DNA of 64,000 nucleotides. It comes from Anaerocolumna chitinilytica (GTDB lineage Bacteria; Bacillota; Clostridia; Lachnospirales; Lachnospiraceae). The stretch lies in the NCBI RefSeq assembly GCF_014218355.1, contig NZ_AP023368.1, positions 2,546,001 through 2,610,000 of the forward strand, given 5' to 3'. How positions within the stretch are numbered: the stretch's first letter is position 1; each line of letters opens with the position of its first letter. The translations under genes and the position numbers were made by a program. The notes beneath the pieces are model-generated. The model was not told the DNA's origin and did not search any database. It worked only from the letters and a program-made list of their open reading frames with translations. Below are positions 8,371-15,480 of this stretch, one piece after another.

Positions 8371-8730
8371 ATGAAATTTGTGAAACAATTTGGAATTATA
8401 CTTTTCTTTACTTTTCTTGGAGAAGTATGCAAGTATCTTATTCCGCTGCCAATCCCGGCTGGAATATATGGTTTGGTATTGCTGCTTGTGGCTTTAATGA
8501 CCCAAATTATTCATTTGGAGCAGGTAAAAGAAGTCTCTGCTTTCCTTATTGAGATAATGCCTTTAATGTTCATTCCGGCTTCAGTCCAAATATTGAACAC
8601 GTGGGGAGTATTAAAAGGAATCTTTATCCCAATCAGTATTATTACTATTGTTACAACAATCCTTGTTATGATAATTACCGGTAGAGTTACACAAGCTGTT
8701 ATTAAAAGGGACAAGAGGAACAAATCATGA
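8371..8730 (+). CDS. lrgA: LrgA/CidA family membrane protein
   Basis: The 119-residue protein has four predicted membrane segments and the LrgA/CidA signature PLPIPAGIYGLVLLL near residue 26. LrgA was described as holin-like; later work on relatives points to small-carboxylate transport with LrgB (Bacillus PftAB moves pyruvate; the plant homologue moves glycolate and glycerate). Its stop overlaps the lrgB start by 4 nt (ATGA), so the two are translationally coupled. The ribosome site is weak. An overlapping frame from 8358 was rejected because it lacks the family signature. Confidence 0.85.
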   Translation: MKFVKQFGIILFFTFLGEVCKYLIPLPIPAGIYGLVLLLVALMTQIIHLEQVKEVSAFLIEIMPLMFIPASVQILNTWGVLKGIFIPISIITIVTTILVMIITGRVTQAVIKRDKRNKS

Positions 8731-9419
8731 AGGATATACTGGTAGAATCTACTTTCTTTGGGGTATTAATCAGTATTATAGGTTATGAGATAGGGTTGTA
8801 TATAAAACGTAGGCTGAAACTTACCATCTTCAATCCTTTACTGATTTCTATTATCTTTGTGATTGGTGTTTTATTGATTTTTCATGTGAATTACGACAGT
8901 TATAACAATGGTGCCAAATACTTAAGCTATCTGCTTACGCCTGCCACAATATGTCTTGCAATACCTCTCTATGAACAGATGGATTTATTAAAAAATAATC
9001 TGAAAGCAATCCTTACAGGAATTCTCTCCGGAGTCTTTACAAGCCTTGGGAGTATATTAATCTTCTCGGTTCTGTTTCATTTTTCCCATGCCGAATATGT
9101 AACACTGCTTCCGAAATCTATTACGACAGCGATTGGAATGGGAATATCGGAAGAATTGGGTGGTATTGTTACAATTACAGTTACGGTTATAATCGTAACC
9201 GGAGTAATTGGGAATATTATTGCAGAGAAGGTATGTAAGATATTTCGCATCACAGATCCCGTTGCCAAAGGAGTTGCAATCGGTTCGGCAGCCCATGCCA
9301 TTGGAACTGCGAAAGCAATGGAAATGGGAGATATAGAAGGAGCCATGAGCAGCCTTGCAATAGCTGTTGCCGGACTTATCACTGTTATCGGAGCTTCTGT
9401 GTTTTCAACCTTCTTATAG
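8727..9419 (+). CDS. lrgB: LrgB/CidB family membrane protein
   Basis: The 230-residue protein has about seven membrane segments and the conserved LrgB core (PKSITTAIGMGISEELGG near residue 129 and GSAAHAIGTAKAMEMG near 190). It is the partner of LrgA. With the FCD regulator downstream, which in characterised relatives senses pyruvate, lactate or glycolate, a carboxylate facilitator is a more likely role than a lysis function. That is inference from context. Confidence 0.87.
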   Translation: MKDILVESTFFGVLISIIGYEIGLYIKRRLKLTIFNPLLISIIFVIGVLLIFHVNYDSYNNGAKYLSYLLTPATICLAIPLYEQMDLLKNNLKAILTGILSGVFTSLGSILIFSVLFHFSHAEYVTLLPKSITTAIGMGISEELGGIVTITVTVIIVTGVIGNIIAEKVCKIFRITDPVAKGVAIGSAAHAIGTAKAMEMGDIEGAMSSLAIAVAGLITVIGASVFSTFL

Positions 9420-9524
9420 GAAATGTGGATGAAGGAACTTGTGATATTGGCATACATAGGTCTGGGTGTTTGTTAGAGTGGAGAAATTTAAGCAGTTTCG
9501 CAAGTAAACTTGCAGGAGATTAAT

Positions 9525-10103
9525 ATGATAATTACAATTGGAAGAGAATATGGAAGCGGTGGTCATGAAATCGGAGTAAGCCTGGCTGACAAATATCAGA
9601 TACCCTTCTTTGATAAAGCGGCACTAGTAAAAGCAGCAAAGGAAAAAGGCTTTTATGATAAAATCATTTCTTTCTATGATGAAAAACCAGTAAACAGCCT
9701 TTTATATGCCATAGCCATGAATAGCTATTCTGAAAATATCGGCCGCCTGCAATTTGATTTAATTAGGAGCATCTCCGAAAAGAAAGACTTTGTTATGATA
9801 GGAAGGTGCGGTAATTATATTTTTAAAGAGGAAAAGGAGATGGTAAGCGTATTTATTCATTCTGACATGCAGAAACGGATACAGCGTGTCAGAGAAGTAT
9901 ACGGAATAGAAGAGAAGAATATGAAGACGTATATTGAAAGGATAGATAAACAAAGGGCTTCTTTTCATAAATTTTATACAGATCAGGAATGGGGAGACTC
10001 AAGAAATTATCATCTGGCGATAGATAGCGGAGAGATCGGTATTGATGCCTGCACTCATTTGATATCAGAATTTATTGAAAAAAGAAAAGGATATTTAAGG
10101 TAG
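9525..10103 (+). CDS. Cytidylate kinase-like family protein
   Basis: The 192-residue protein starts IITIGREYGSGGHEIG, the modified P-loop of the cytidylate-kinase-like family (PF13189). It has an IGRCGNYIF motif near residue 87 and a lid-like basic helix near 115. Genuine CMP kinase is elsewhere in such genomes, and many members of this family have no assigned substrate. ATG 9525 follows AGGAG by six nucleotides and is preferred over a TTG at 9510. It lies between lrgB and the FCD regulator, so it probably belongs to this operon's function, which is not known. Confidence 0.75.
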   Translation: MIITIGREYGSGGHEIGVSLADKYQIPFFDKAALVKAAKEKGFYDKIISFYDEKPVNSLLYAIAMNSYSENIGRLQFDLIRSISEKKDFVMIGRCGNYIFKEEKEMVSVFIHSDMQKRIQRVREVYGIEEKNMKTYIERIDKQRASFHKFYTDQEWGDSRNYHLAIDSGEIGIDACTHLISEFIEKRKGYLR

Positions 10104-10106
10104 TAG

Positions 10107-10784
10107 ATGGAGAACAGAGAATATACAAAAGTTATAGCTTATGTAAAAGAACGAATAGCAAAGGGCGAGTTACATTCCGGTGAGAAGCTGCCTACCGAAA
10201 GGGAGCTGGCGGAAGTTCTGTCAGTAGGGAGATATTCTATCCGGGAGGCAATAAGAATTATGGACGCCTTAGGTATGATTGAGAGCAGACAAGGCTCCGG
10301 GAATTATCTCATTGCTAACATAGAGAAAAGTCTTATCGAATCCATGGAATTAATGCTGCTGATGAAGGAAATTGATTACTGCCAGATTAGCAAGCTGCGC
10401 CGTGCTATTGAGCTTTATACCTATGACTGTGCCTTTCAGCAAATGTCTGATTCTGACTTAAAAGAACTTGCCGATATAACAGAGTGTATGGGAAATAGTA
10501 TAGGGGATGAAAAGGTACTGCTGGATAAAAAATTCCATGATAAAATTACCGAAGGCAGCGGTAATACCTTAATTATTAGTATTATGGCCTCTCTATCCAG
10601 CGTTTGCAGAAGACAAATTGAAGAAGTAATTACCAATTCTAGTCCTGAAACTGCTCAGCAGCTCATGAATGTCCATGAAGACATGTTAAGAGGACTTGTG
10701 ATAAAAGATCTTTCCCGTGGGATACAAGCTATCAACCGGCATTATGATCTCATTGATTCTCAGGTATCTCATGAAAACAATTGA
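10107..10784 (+). CDS. GntR family regulator, FadR/FCD subfamily
   Basis: The 225-residue protein has an N-terminal winged helix (KLPTERELAEVLSVGRYSIREAIR, positions 27-50) and an all-helical FCD ligand domain with conserved metal-ligand residues, including the HDK/H segment near 150 and 207. FCD regulators usually bind small carboxylates. The start is 3 nt after the kinase-like gene stop (TAG ATG). The FadR-type dyad at the head of this operon (8272-8290) is its probable binding site. The gene ends 20 bp from the convergent MFS gene. Confidence 0.85.
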   Translation: MENREYTKVIAYVKERIAKGELHSGEKLPTERELAEVLSVGRYSIREAIRIMDALGMIESRQGSGNYLIANIEKSLIESMELMLLMKEIDYCQISKLRRAIELYTYDCAFQQMSDSDLKELADITECMGNSIGDEKVLLDKKFHDKITEGSGNTLIISIMASLSSVCRRQIEEVITNSSPETAQQLMNVHEDMLRGLVIKDLSRGIQAINRHYDLIDSQVSHENN

Positions 10785-10804
10785 AAACTGCGTGATACAA
10801 TTAT

Positions 10805-12127
10805 TTATGATTGAACGGCTTCTGATTTTTGAATAAATATAAGTGATTTATCTCTGGAAAGACGCAGTCCGGTAATTGTGATGCATATCCCTGAAAGGGA
10901 AAACAGGATAAATGGATGAACCATATCAATTATTATACCAAAGAGTAAAATTCCAAGGGGAGCAATGCCTGCCATTAAAATGCCAAGCACTCCCATAATT
11001 CTTCCTCTCATAGCCTCAGGTGTCATACGTTGGATTGCAACCATGGCCGGGATATTGATTGAGGTTAGTGCGGCACCCATCGTAAAGATAAGAAATATAT
11101 TATAAATAGTAATTATAAAATTACCTGTAAGTACAGAAACCCCAAGGCTTGGAATTCCGAGAAGGAATGAGATTATGCCGGTTAATAGGATTCCTCTTCC
11201 AATATTCGTATTCTTCTGTTCTTTTTTGTTCCCAATCAGAACGGATATAACGATCATACCTGCAAAATAAAAGGCCTGAAAAGCACCAAATTGAACAGAA
11301 GCCAAGTGTAATACGTGATTTATCAGATAGGGATATAGAACATTTATGAAAGCATGTAAAAAGAAGTTAATAATCAACAGGTATTTTAACAGATGCATCA
11401 GCTCATTTTGCTCTTTCAGAAAGCACCATATGTCTTTAAAGTCCTTTTTTACTGTTTGGAAAGTTATCTTGCACTGAGTATTCCTATCTTCATCCGAATT
11501 ATAGTTAAAATCAATTTTTATTTCCAGAATAGATGATATTAAAAAGGAAATACCATTCACAATAATAAATAATTTAATAGGGACTAAGCTATATATAACA
11601 CCTGCAATAACTGGGGAGAGTATACCTGCCATAGAACTTGACGTTGCGGTAAAGGAATTAATCTTAACAAGTTTCTTACTGCTTACAAGGCTTGGGATAG
11701 CAGAGTTCATCGCAGTATCGTAAAAGATATTAAGGATTGACAGGAATAGATTCGCTGTATAGATAAACATGATTTTTAGCCCATAAATCTGTGCAAATGC
11801 AGCAAGAGAAAACATAACCCCGCCGCTGATCAGATCAAAAACGACTGTCAGTTTTTTCTTATTTACTCTATCCGCCAGAATTCCGGCGAAGGGACCAATC
11901 AGGATTCTTGGCAGCATACTAATCAGCACATTGATAGCAAAAGAAGTTCCGGAACCGGTTGTTTTCAGGATGTAAAGTGCTAATGCAAAGGTATATAAAT
12001 TTGTTCCAAGCAACGAGAAGGTCTTAGCGGATAGAAAACGTAAGATATTAGAGTTTTCTCTATCATGTACTGCCACATCGGATGATTCTTTTACGGGTTT
12101 CGTTAAAATGTTAAGATTTGTATTCAT
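10805..12127 (-). CDS. MFS transporter, drug-efflux-like
   Basis: This 440-residue protein has about twelve membrane segments and the MFS loop motif GILADRVNKKKLTV after helix 2. It resembles the MFS_3/macrolide-efflux (Mef-like) branch found in Firmicutes, so export of a drug or small lipophilic compound is the best guess. Start ATG 12127 is chosen because GGGAG lies at good spacing; a TTG two codons earlier would sit on the ribosome site. Its promoter -10 box is covered by a 35-bp perfect palindrome, so expression is probably tightly controlled by the divergent XRE-TPR regulator. Confidence 0.83.
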   Translation of the reverse strand: MNTNLNILTKPVKESSDVAVHDRENSNILRFLSAKTFSLLGTNLYTFALALYILKTTGSGTSFAINVLISMLPRILIGPFAGILADRVNKKKLTVVFDLISGGVMFSLAAFAQIYGLKIMFIYTANLFLSILNIFYDTAMNSAIPSLVSSKKLVKINSFTATSSSMAGILSPVIAGVIYSLVPIKLFIIVNGISFLISSILEIKIDFNYNSDEDRNTQCKITFQTVKKDFKDIWCFLKEQNELMHLLKYLLIINFFLHAFINVLYPYLINHVLHLASVQFGAFQAFYFAGMIVISVLIGNKKEQKNTNIGRGILLTGIISFLLGIPSLGVSVLTGNFIITIYNIFLIFTMGAALTSINIPAMVAIQRMTPEAMRGRIMGVLGILMAGIAPLGILLFGIIIDMVHPFILFSLSGICITITGLRLSRDKSLIFIQKSEAVQS

Positions 12128-12144
12128 ATGCAAGTCTCCCTTTT

Positions 12145-12201
12145 ATACAATAAGTTTAATATTATTAAACTTATTGTATGCATTCTTCTATTAATTGTCA
12201 A
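12145..12201 (-). promoter_or_regulatory. MFS promoter overlapped by a 35-bp perfect palindrome
   Basis: On the minus strand TTGACA (plus 12196-12201), a 17-nt spacer and TACAAT (plus 12173-12178) form a near-consensus promoter. A perfect inverted repeat with 17-nt arms around one base covers 12145-12179, so it spans the -10 box and the start site. The inner core is GTTTAATATTATTAAAC (12154-12170). A repressor bound here would stop MFS transcription. Confidence 0.75.
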
Positions 12202-12394
12202 TATCAAGTTTAATATAATTTTATAATTATGATTTGTTGATTAATAACGACAGTTAGAGTATAATAATGTTTAACATGATTGAAATTTGTATATCCTATC
12301 ATTATTAAAACGAATAGCATAAATAAAAATAAATCTAATTTAATATATTTTATTATATACAGGGAAACAAAAGCAAAAAGGTTTTTTGAATGTA

Positions 12395-12411
12395 GTTAAA
12401 TAATATTAAAC
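12395..12411. promoter_or_regulatory. Second copy of the dyad core, upstream of the XRE-TPR gene
   Basis: GTTAAATAATATTAAAC repeats the 17-bp core of the MFS operator with few changes; its 8-nt arms have one mismatch. It lies 28 bp before the regulator ATG, which would fit autoregulation. The rest of 12202-12394 is very AT-rich, with one half-site (GTTTAATA at 12208-12215) and nothing else recognised. Confidence 0.5.
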
Positions 12412-12439
12412 ATTATAGGGCGGAGGAGTTAGAAAAGAA

Positions 12440-13768
12440 ATGATTACTGCAGGTGAGAAGATAAAGGCTTTACGAAAAGAGTTAAAGATGACACAGACTG
12501 AGTTAGCCGGCGAAGAACTCACAAAGAGCATGTTAAGTCAAATAGAGAATAATCAGTCGAATCCATCTCTTAAGACCTTAAAATATCTCGCGGACCGTTT
12601 GAATCGTCCGGTAACCTATTTTTTAGAAGACTCATCAGACCGGGATAAGAGTTTTATATCGGTGGAGGCTGCAACTAAAAGTCTGGCAGCGCAAGTGGTT
12701 CGGATAGATGAATTAATAGAAAAAGACTGCTTAATAGAAGCAGAAAAAGAAATCAATGTAATTCTTAGCGAAAAGATTTCTGACAATACTGGTAAACCAT
12801 TTGCGGATATCTTATTTAAGCTGGGGGCAGCCTTATCAGGGAAGAAAAAACAGGCGGAGGCACAAAAGTATCTGAAGGAATCCATTGATTATTATAGCAG
12901 AGGGGAATTTTTGTTAGAAGCAGCCAAAGCTTACATTGAATTAGCCAAAACTTTTTATCAGAACCTTGATTACACAGAATGTCTGGTTATCTCAGAAAAA
13001 GCCTTTGAATTGTATCGTAAAAGTATCAATAAAGACTCATTATTTGAAATCGAATTATACTATTATAAGCTTATTATCCTGTTTGCTGTGGGGGATTTAA
13101 AACAGGCGGCGATAGCCATAAAAGCAGCTTTAGGTTTATCTGAAGAAACATCGGTTTATTATAAGACAGGTGAAATTTACCGCCTTGATGCAATTTTCTA
13201 TTATCTAACACATAATTCTGATGGATATGAGCACAGCATTGAAATGGCCTTGCAGTTTGCAACGGTCACCAATGATAATCCCTGCCTTGCAAGAATATAT
13301 GCAATGAAGGGAATAGTGGCTGTCCAAAATAACCAGGCGGAGGTAGCACTTCTCTATGCAGATAAGAACAAATATTATTATGGTAAAGAAATTTATATCT
13401 TTCATCTAATTCGAGCAAGAGCATATTTTCTAATGGAAAAGTACGAACAAGCCTTTGAAGAAATCCTAAAAGTGGATTATCCTGTCTATGAGACACATAA
13501 ATTCGATTATCTCAATATGTGGTCTTCCAAGGTGTATGAAGGTCTTATCCTTAATAAATTAGGCAAAAACCTAGAAGCAGCAGAAGCTGTCAGGGAAGGT
13601 ATTGAGAAGATGTCCGTTGTGGGTGATTCCTGGTTCCTGATATTTGCCAACAAGAGCATGAGTGAAATATATTCTTCCATGGAGGATTATCAGAATGCGT
13701 TTAAGTATTTAAAAGCAGCCGATGAGATTCAGGATAGGATTAAAAATGATGAGAACATCATATTTTAA
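12440..13768 (+). CDS. XRE-type HTH regulator with TPR repeats
   Basis: The 442-residue protein has an N-terminal Cro/CI-type HTH (residues 6-62; TQTELAGEELTKSMLSQIE) and then a long helical TPR array to the C-terminus. This is the layout of RRNPP/Rgg-like cytoplasmic receptors, many of which bind peptides, and of drug-pump activators in Firmicutes. It is divergent from the MFS gene and shares operator-like dyads with it, so it is the probable regulator of that pump. No obvious signal-peptide gene was found next to it. The ribosome site GGAGGAG is 12 nt from the ATG. Confidence 0.82.
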   Translation: MITAGEKIKALRKELKMTQTELAGEELTKSMLSQIENNQSNPSLKTLKYLADRLNRPVTYFLEDSSDRDKSFISVEAATKSLAAQVVRIDELIEKDCLIEAEKEINVILSEKISDNTGKPFADILFKLGAALSGKKKQAEAQKYLKESIDYYSRGEFLLEAAKAYIELAKTFYQNLDYTECLVISEKAFELYRKSINKDSLFEIELYYYKLIILFAVGDLKQAAIAIKAALGLSEETSVYYKTGEIYRLDAIFYYLTHNSDGYEHSIEMALQFATVTNDNPCLARIYAMKGIVAVQNNQAEVALLYADKNKYYYGKEIYIFHLIRARAYFLMEKYEQAFEEILKVDYPVYETHKFDYLNMWSSKVYEGLILNKLGKNLEAAEAVREGIEKMSVVGDSWFLIFANKSMSEIYSSMEDYQNAFKYLKAADEIQDRIKNDENIIF

Positions 13769-13994
13769 TATGCCGATAAAATTCTTGAAGTCTACATTAT
13801 AGAAGAATGATTTTAGTTCTTTAGAATTTCATCAAAGGTATAGATTAAATTAAGAACTGCCAGAACATGATGATTCTCAGGGAAATATAATACAACCTTC
13901 TCTATAGTCTTTATAAACTTAAATGGTTGCGGCCGCTTAGCAACTTTTAGTTGACAACAATCAACCGCTGCTTGGTGGAAGATAACGGTAATTA

Positions 13995-14003
13995 TGTTAT
14001 AAT
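13995..14003 (+). promoter_or_regulatory. Extended -10 promoter for the small XRE gene
   Basis: TGT followed by TATAAT at 13998-14003 makes an extended -10 element; no good -35 is visible. The ribosome site GGAGG (14011-14015) follows closely, so the 5' leader would be very short. Confidence 0.55.
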
Positions 14004-14023
14004 AGCTATAGGAGGTGTGGGAG

Positions 14024-14515
14024 ATGACATTAGGTAATAAGATACAGGAATTAAGGAAGAATAAATACTTGTCGCAGGAAGCTTTTGCAGAAGTTTTGGG
14101 TGTTACAAGACAATCTGTATCAAAATGGGAATTGGACCAGTCATATCCGGCAATTGAAAAGCTGGTTGAAATTGCGGATTTTTTTGGTATTTCACTGGAT
14201 GAGTTGCTAAGAGAACAGGGCAAATCCATAAATACAAGTGAAAGCGAAATTCAAACTATTAATAGCACGAGATTTAATAGGGAAGATAATACCGTTAGTA
14301 CGGTTGGAAATACAGATAAAATAACTATAAGTAAAGAAATTGTTTGGTATTTTATCGGCTGGGCTGTAATGATGATCATAGTAATCTTATTATTTGGTTT
14401 ACAATATTATTTTGCAGGATTCCTTGTTATACAGGTATTTATATGGACAACGGTGATTTGGAAAATATATAGATATATTAAATCAAAAAGCAGTAAGGCA
14501 GAGCATTTATCTTAA
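14024..14515 (+). CDS. Small XRE-type HTH regulator with C-terminal membrane segments
   Basis: The 163-residue protein has a typical HTH_3 domain at residues 5-58 (LSQEAFAEVLGVTRQSVSKWE), a polar linker and two hydrophobic stretches (about 105-148) predicted to cross the membrane. This HTH-linker-membrane layout is common in Firmicutes and suggests a membrane-tethered regulator sensing cell-surface or membrane state. Target genes are not evident; it stands alone between the XRE-TPR gene and the TetR gene. ATG 14024 with GGAGG 8 nt upstream is preferred over an in-frame GTG three codons earlier. Confidence 0.75.
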   Translation: MTLGNKIQELRKNKYLSQEAFAEVLGVTRQSVSKWELDQSYPAIEKLVEIADFFGISLDELLREQGKSINTSESEIQTINSTRFNREDNTVSTVGNTDKITISKEIVWYFIGWAVMMIIVILLFGLQYYFAGFLVIQVFIWTTVIWKIYRYIKSKSSKAEHLS

Positions 14516-14606
14516 GTTTAATTTTAAGAGAATATCCATATCAATGTAAAAATGAAAGCAGTAAAGTATGGCTTATACTCATATCAATTAAAAGAGAGAA
14601 AAATTC

Positions 14607-14635
14607 TTTATCAGTAATAAGTATTATGTTATAAT
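14607..14635 (+). promoter_or_regulatory. Promoter for the TetR gene at 14683
   Basis: TATAAT at 14630-14635 with an extended TGT just before it; the -35 region TTTATC at 14607-14612 is poor at 17-nt spacing. The 10-nt box sequence is the same as in the promoter at 13995. Confidence 0.5.
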
Positions 14636-14682
14636 TTTAAAAAATAAAATCCCAATTCATTCAACAAAATGGGAAAGGGAAG

Positions 14683-15273
14683 TTGATAAAGAGGTTTAAA
14701 TTGAGAGAATTAAAAAGTATTGAAGAAAATATATTGGACAGAGCCCTGTATTTGATTGGGAAAAAACGATCCCTGAATATTTCTGTCAGAGCCATTGCGG
14801 AGGAAGCAAAAGTTAATGTAAGTGCGATTAATTACTATTTCCGCACCAAGGAAGAAATGATGCGGCAGGTACGGGAACTTTACATCACCAATACGCTCTC
14901 CATCTCAGCCATTATGACCGATACTACTCTGGAGGCAGAAGAAAAACTAATTACTGTGGCTAATGAAATTATGGAATACATTATCAGGTATCCCGGTATT
15001 ACTGTCCTTCTGAGAGATGCGAAAGAAAGAGACGACGAAACATCGGAGAGGATACTTAAGGTATCCAATGAAATGACAGAGGAAATAAATGTTCTGCTGG
15101 ATAAATATATAAATAAGAACGAAGGTATTTTGTATAATCATATCCTTTTCTGGTCTGCCATTAATTACCCGGTAGAGGATAATGGTATTACCAGTTTTGA
15201 TTCTGAATTATTAAATAGCAGGGAAAACAGAATCGCTTATATCAGACAGTTGTTACTGATGCTTCATCAGTAG
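14683..15273 (+). CDS. TetR/AcrR family regulator
   Basis: The 196-residue protein has an N-terminal TetR HTH (ISVRAIAEEAKVNVSAINYY, positions 32-51) and a divergent helical ligand domain. The start is uncertain: TTG 14683 stands close behind a purine-rich tract, and TTG 14701 follows AAGAGG by six nucleotides, which would give 190 residues. A terminator follows at 15304, and a perfect dyad precedes the next gene, an ene-reductase, making that gene the likely target. Confidence 0.8.
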   Translation: MIKRFKLRELKSIEENILDRALYLIGKKRSLNISVRAIAEEAKVNVSAINYYFRTKEEMMRQVRELYITNTLSISAIMTDTTLEAEEKLITVANEIMEYIIRYPGITVLLRDAKERDDETSERILKVSNEMTEEINVLLDKYINKNEGILYNHILFWSAINYPVEDNGITSFDSELLNSRENRIAYIRQLLLMLHQ

Positions 15274-15303
15274 GCAGAACTAAATGGATACTAATAAAAA
15301 TGT

Positions 15304-15339
15304 AAGCACCGTAAGTAATAAATTACTGCGGTGCTTTTT
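15304..15339 (+). terminator. Intrinsic terminator after the TetR gene
   Basis: Arm AAGCACCGTAAGTAAT (15304-15319) pairs with ATTACTGCGGTGCTT (15322-15336) with a one-base bulge, ending in five T at 15335-15339. Confidence 0.8.
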
Positions 15340-15350
15340 ATTTGTTAATA

Positions 15351-15403
15351 TTAAAACAAATTGTTTTAAACATATTGATTTAAACAAATCCTTGTATTAT
15401 AAT
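15351..15403 (+). promoter_or_regulatory. Dyad operator and promoter of the second ene-reductase
   Basis: A perfect 19-bp dyad (9-nt arms around one base, TTAAAACAA A TTGTTTTAA) lies at 15351-15369, directly before TTGATT (15375-15380), a 17-nt spacer and TATAAT (15398-15403). A related half-site, TTTAAACAA, overlaps the -35 end. The arrangement fits control by the TetR protein encoded just upstream. Confidence 0.6.
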
Positions 15404-15480
15404 TCAGACAACAGGAAAAGTTTCTATATTCTCTATAAATAAGCCTGAACACATAAAATAAACATAAAAGGAGAAGGGTC

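Noticed and set aside
8371..9419. LrgAB as phage holin / lysis genes
   Set aside because: No endolysin or phage gene nearby; the linked FCD regulator and current knowledge of LrgAB favour small-carboxylate transport.
13813..14229. 138-codon frame on the minus strand over the small XRE gene
   Set aside because: It lies antisense to a clear HTH gene, lacks a family match, and its start is inside the real gene.
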